DNA of 22,421 nt from Gammaproteobacteria bacterium (lineage in GTDB: Bacteria > Pseudomonadota > Gammaproteobacteria > Pseudomonadales > Azotimanducaceae), in the NCBI GenBank assembly GCA_027293665.1, contig JAPUFN010000138.1:1-22421 (forward strand). Reading direction: 5' to 3'. The notes below the pieces were generated by a model. That model had not been told where the DNA came from, searched no databases, and saw only the letters and a list, made by a program, of their open reading frames with translations. The translations under genes were made by a program, and so were the position numbers. Below, piece after piece: positions 21,656-22,421 of this stretch. Each line of letters opens with the position of its first letter. Position 1 is the first letter of the stretch.

Positions 21656-22421
21656 TGTCTGGATTGGGGTCTGGATCGCGACCAAGATCGAGAACTGGCA
21701 CGGATGTGATTTCGCATTGATCGAAAGTTGATACCACAACCGGGTTTGGACTGTAAAACGGCATCGTCAGGCAAGGGGACTTGAATGACCCGCGCACAGG
21801 ATTGAGCGGCGAGCAGACCGCTCGTGTATTCGACCGTCGCCCAACCGGGTTTATCTGCCTTGGGCAACGCCTCGATGCCAAGCCGCGTCAGGATACGATC
21901 CCAGACCTTTAACGCTCCCGCAGCGCCTGTGAGTCCGGTTGGCCGGTTGTCGTCGTAACCCAACCACACAACCACCAGTCTTCGATTGTCATAGCCGACG
22001 AACCAGCTGTCGCGATAGTCATCGGAAGTGCCGGTTTTACCGGCGACGCCGAGCTGAGCGTGCTGGGAGGATTTGCCGGTGCCCTCGAGCATGACAATTT
22101 CCAGTGCTCTGTTTATTTCCGCTGCGTGGTCCGCGGCGATCCTCTGTTCGAGTTCGAAGCGGTGGTGTGAGACAGGAGCGCCGGATTCATTCAAAACCGC
22201 GATTACAGACTTAGGTGGCATGTAAAATCCGCCGCTGGCAAACGTGCCGTAAATGCCGAGAACTTCAATCGGGGTCAGTGATTCGGCGCCGAGCAGCAGA
22301 GACGGATATCGATTTGCCGGCGGCTGACCGGTGAGCTCTTCCAGTCTCAGTGCAACCTGGTCAACACCGATGCTGAGTCCAAGATTGACAGTCGCCAGGT
22401 TGAGCGAGTCACCCAGCGCTC
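21652..22421 (-). CDS. mrcB: Penicillin-binding protein 1B, C-terminal transpeptidase part (5' partial)
   Basis: The frame enters from the right edge, so only the end of the transpeptidase domain (about 256 residues) is visible. It begins ALGDSLNLATVNLGLSIGVD, the SxN region of class A PBPs. LLLGAESLTPIEVLGIYGTF with ASGGFYMPP, then GVAGKTGTSDDYRDSWFVGY (the KTG motif) and VVWLGYDDNRPTGLTGAAGA follow, as in E. coli PBP1b. The end lacks an OB or PASTA domain but has two cysteines (QSCARVIQVP, KPGCGINF) and an unusually arginine/serine-rich last 16 residues. The protein makes and cross-links peptidoglycan at the periplasmic face of the inner membrane. The stop overlaps the LpoP-like start, so the enzyme and its probable activator are translationally coupled. 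Confidence 0.92.
   Translation of the reverse strand, partial: ALGDSLNLATVNLGLSIGVDQVALRLEELTGQPPANRYPSLLLGAESLTPIEVLGIYGTFASGGFYMPPKSVIAVLNESGAPVSHHRFELEQRIAADHAAEINRALEIVMLEGTGKSSQHAQLGVAGKTGTSDDYRDSWFVGYDNRRLVVVWLGYDDNRPTGLTGAAGALKVWDRILTRLGIEALPKADKPGWATVEYTSGLLAAQSCARVIQVPLPDDAVLQSKPGCGINFRSMRNHIRASSRSWSRSRPQSRQ

Noticed and set aside
21567..21881. Alternative frame at the end of mrcB giving an acidic Asp/Pro-rich tail
   Set aside because: It would need a frameshift and would overlap the lipoprotein gene by about 90 bp. The ATGA overlap in the main frame is simpler.

Overview
The window is a 22.4 kb, fairly GC-rich and gene-dense piece of a Gram-negative chromosome. Gene content points to a gammaproteobacterium, probably a marine or environmental heterotroph. 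The signs are a PBP1b gene followed by an LpoP-type TPR lipoprotein, a complete glcDEF glycolate dehydrogenase module, a TIGR04219-type outer-membrane barrel, a DUF6279 lipoprotein, PspC, and a FadD/CaiB acyl-CoA catabolic block. I cannot assign genus or family. I saw no rRNA, tRNA, insertion sequence, integrase or CRISPR array.

Layout. (1) 1-4097, plus strand: an operon-like unit. It holds the 3' part of a membrane Ser/Thr protein kinase with a periplasmic FGE-sulfatase-like domain, a TpsB/ShlB-type outer-membrane transporter with an unusual cytoplasmic N-terminal module and a trans-membrane segment, and a short exported acidic protein. No TpsA substrate is in the window. (2) 4098-4511: a roughly 400-bp non-coding region rich in palindromes and DnaA-box-like 9-mers. 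(3) 4512-7532: a glutamine-synthetase-fold ligase, a class I glutamine amidotransferase and a DUF6279 lipoprotein, all overlapping end to start. The unit ends in a perfect 28-bp inverted repeat shared with a convergent PspC gene and a small membrane protein (minus strand, 7598-8125). (4) 8426-13907, plus strand: two acyl-CoA synthetases, a CaiB/BaiF CoA-transferase and an NMO-family flavoprotein, which looks like an acid-activation and degradation operon. (5) 13904-15705, minus strand: a RidA-family protein and a dihydroorotase. (6) 15930-16685: a TIGR04219-type barrel behind a CRP-like site and a -10 element in class II geometry. (7) 16793-20498: glcD-glcE-glcF from a promoter placed so close to the ATG that the mRNA looks leaderless. 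(8) 20591-21157: a GNAT acetyltransferase. (9) 21188-22421, minus strand: a TPR lipoprotein (LpoP-like) overlapping the 3' end of mrcB.

The most unusual part is the left edge, where a transmembrane kinase with an extracytoplasmic FGE-fold domain is translationally coupled to a TpsB homologue that itself carries a cytoplasmic SHOCT-like tail. This could be a phosphorylation-controlled secretion or surface system, but half of the kinase and anything upstream lie outside the window. The next most interesting signals are regulatory: the DnaA-box/palindrome region at 4198-4460, the leaderless glcD promoter, and the class II CRP-like promoter. All family assignments come from reading motifs by eye and no search was run.
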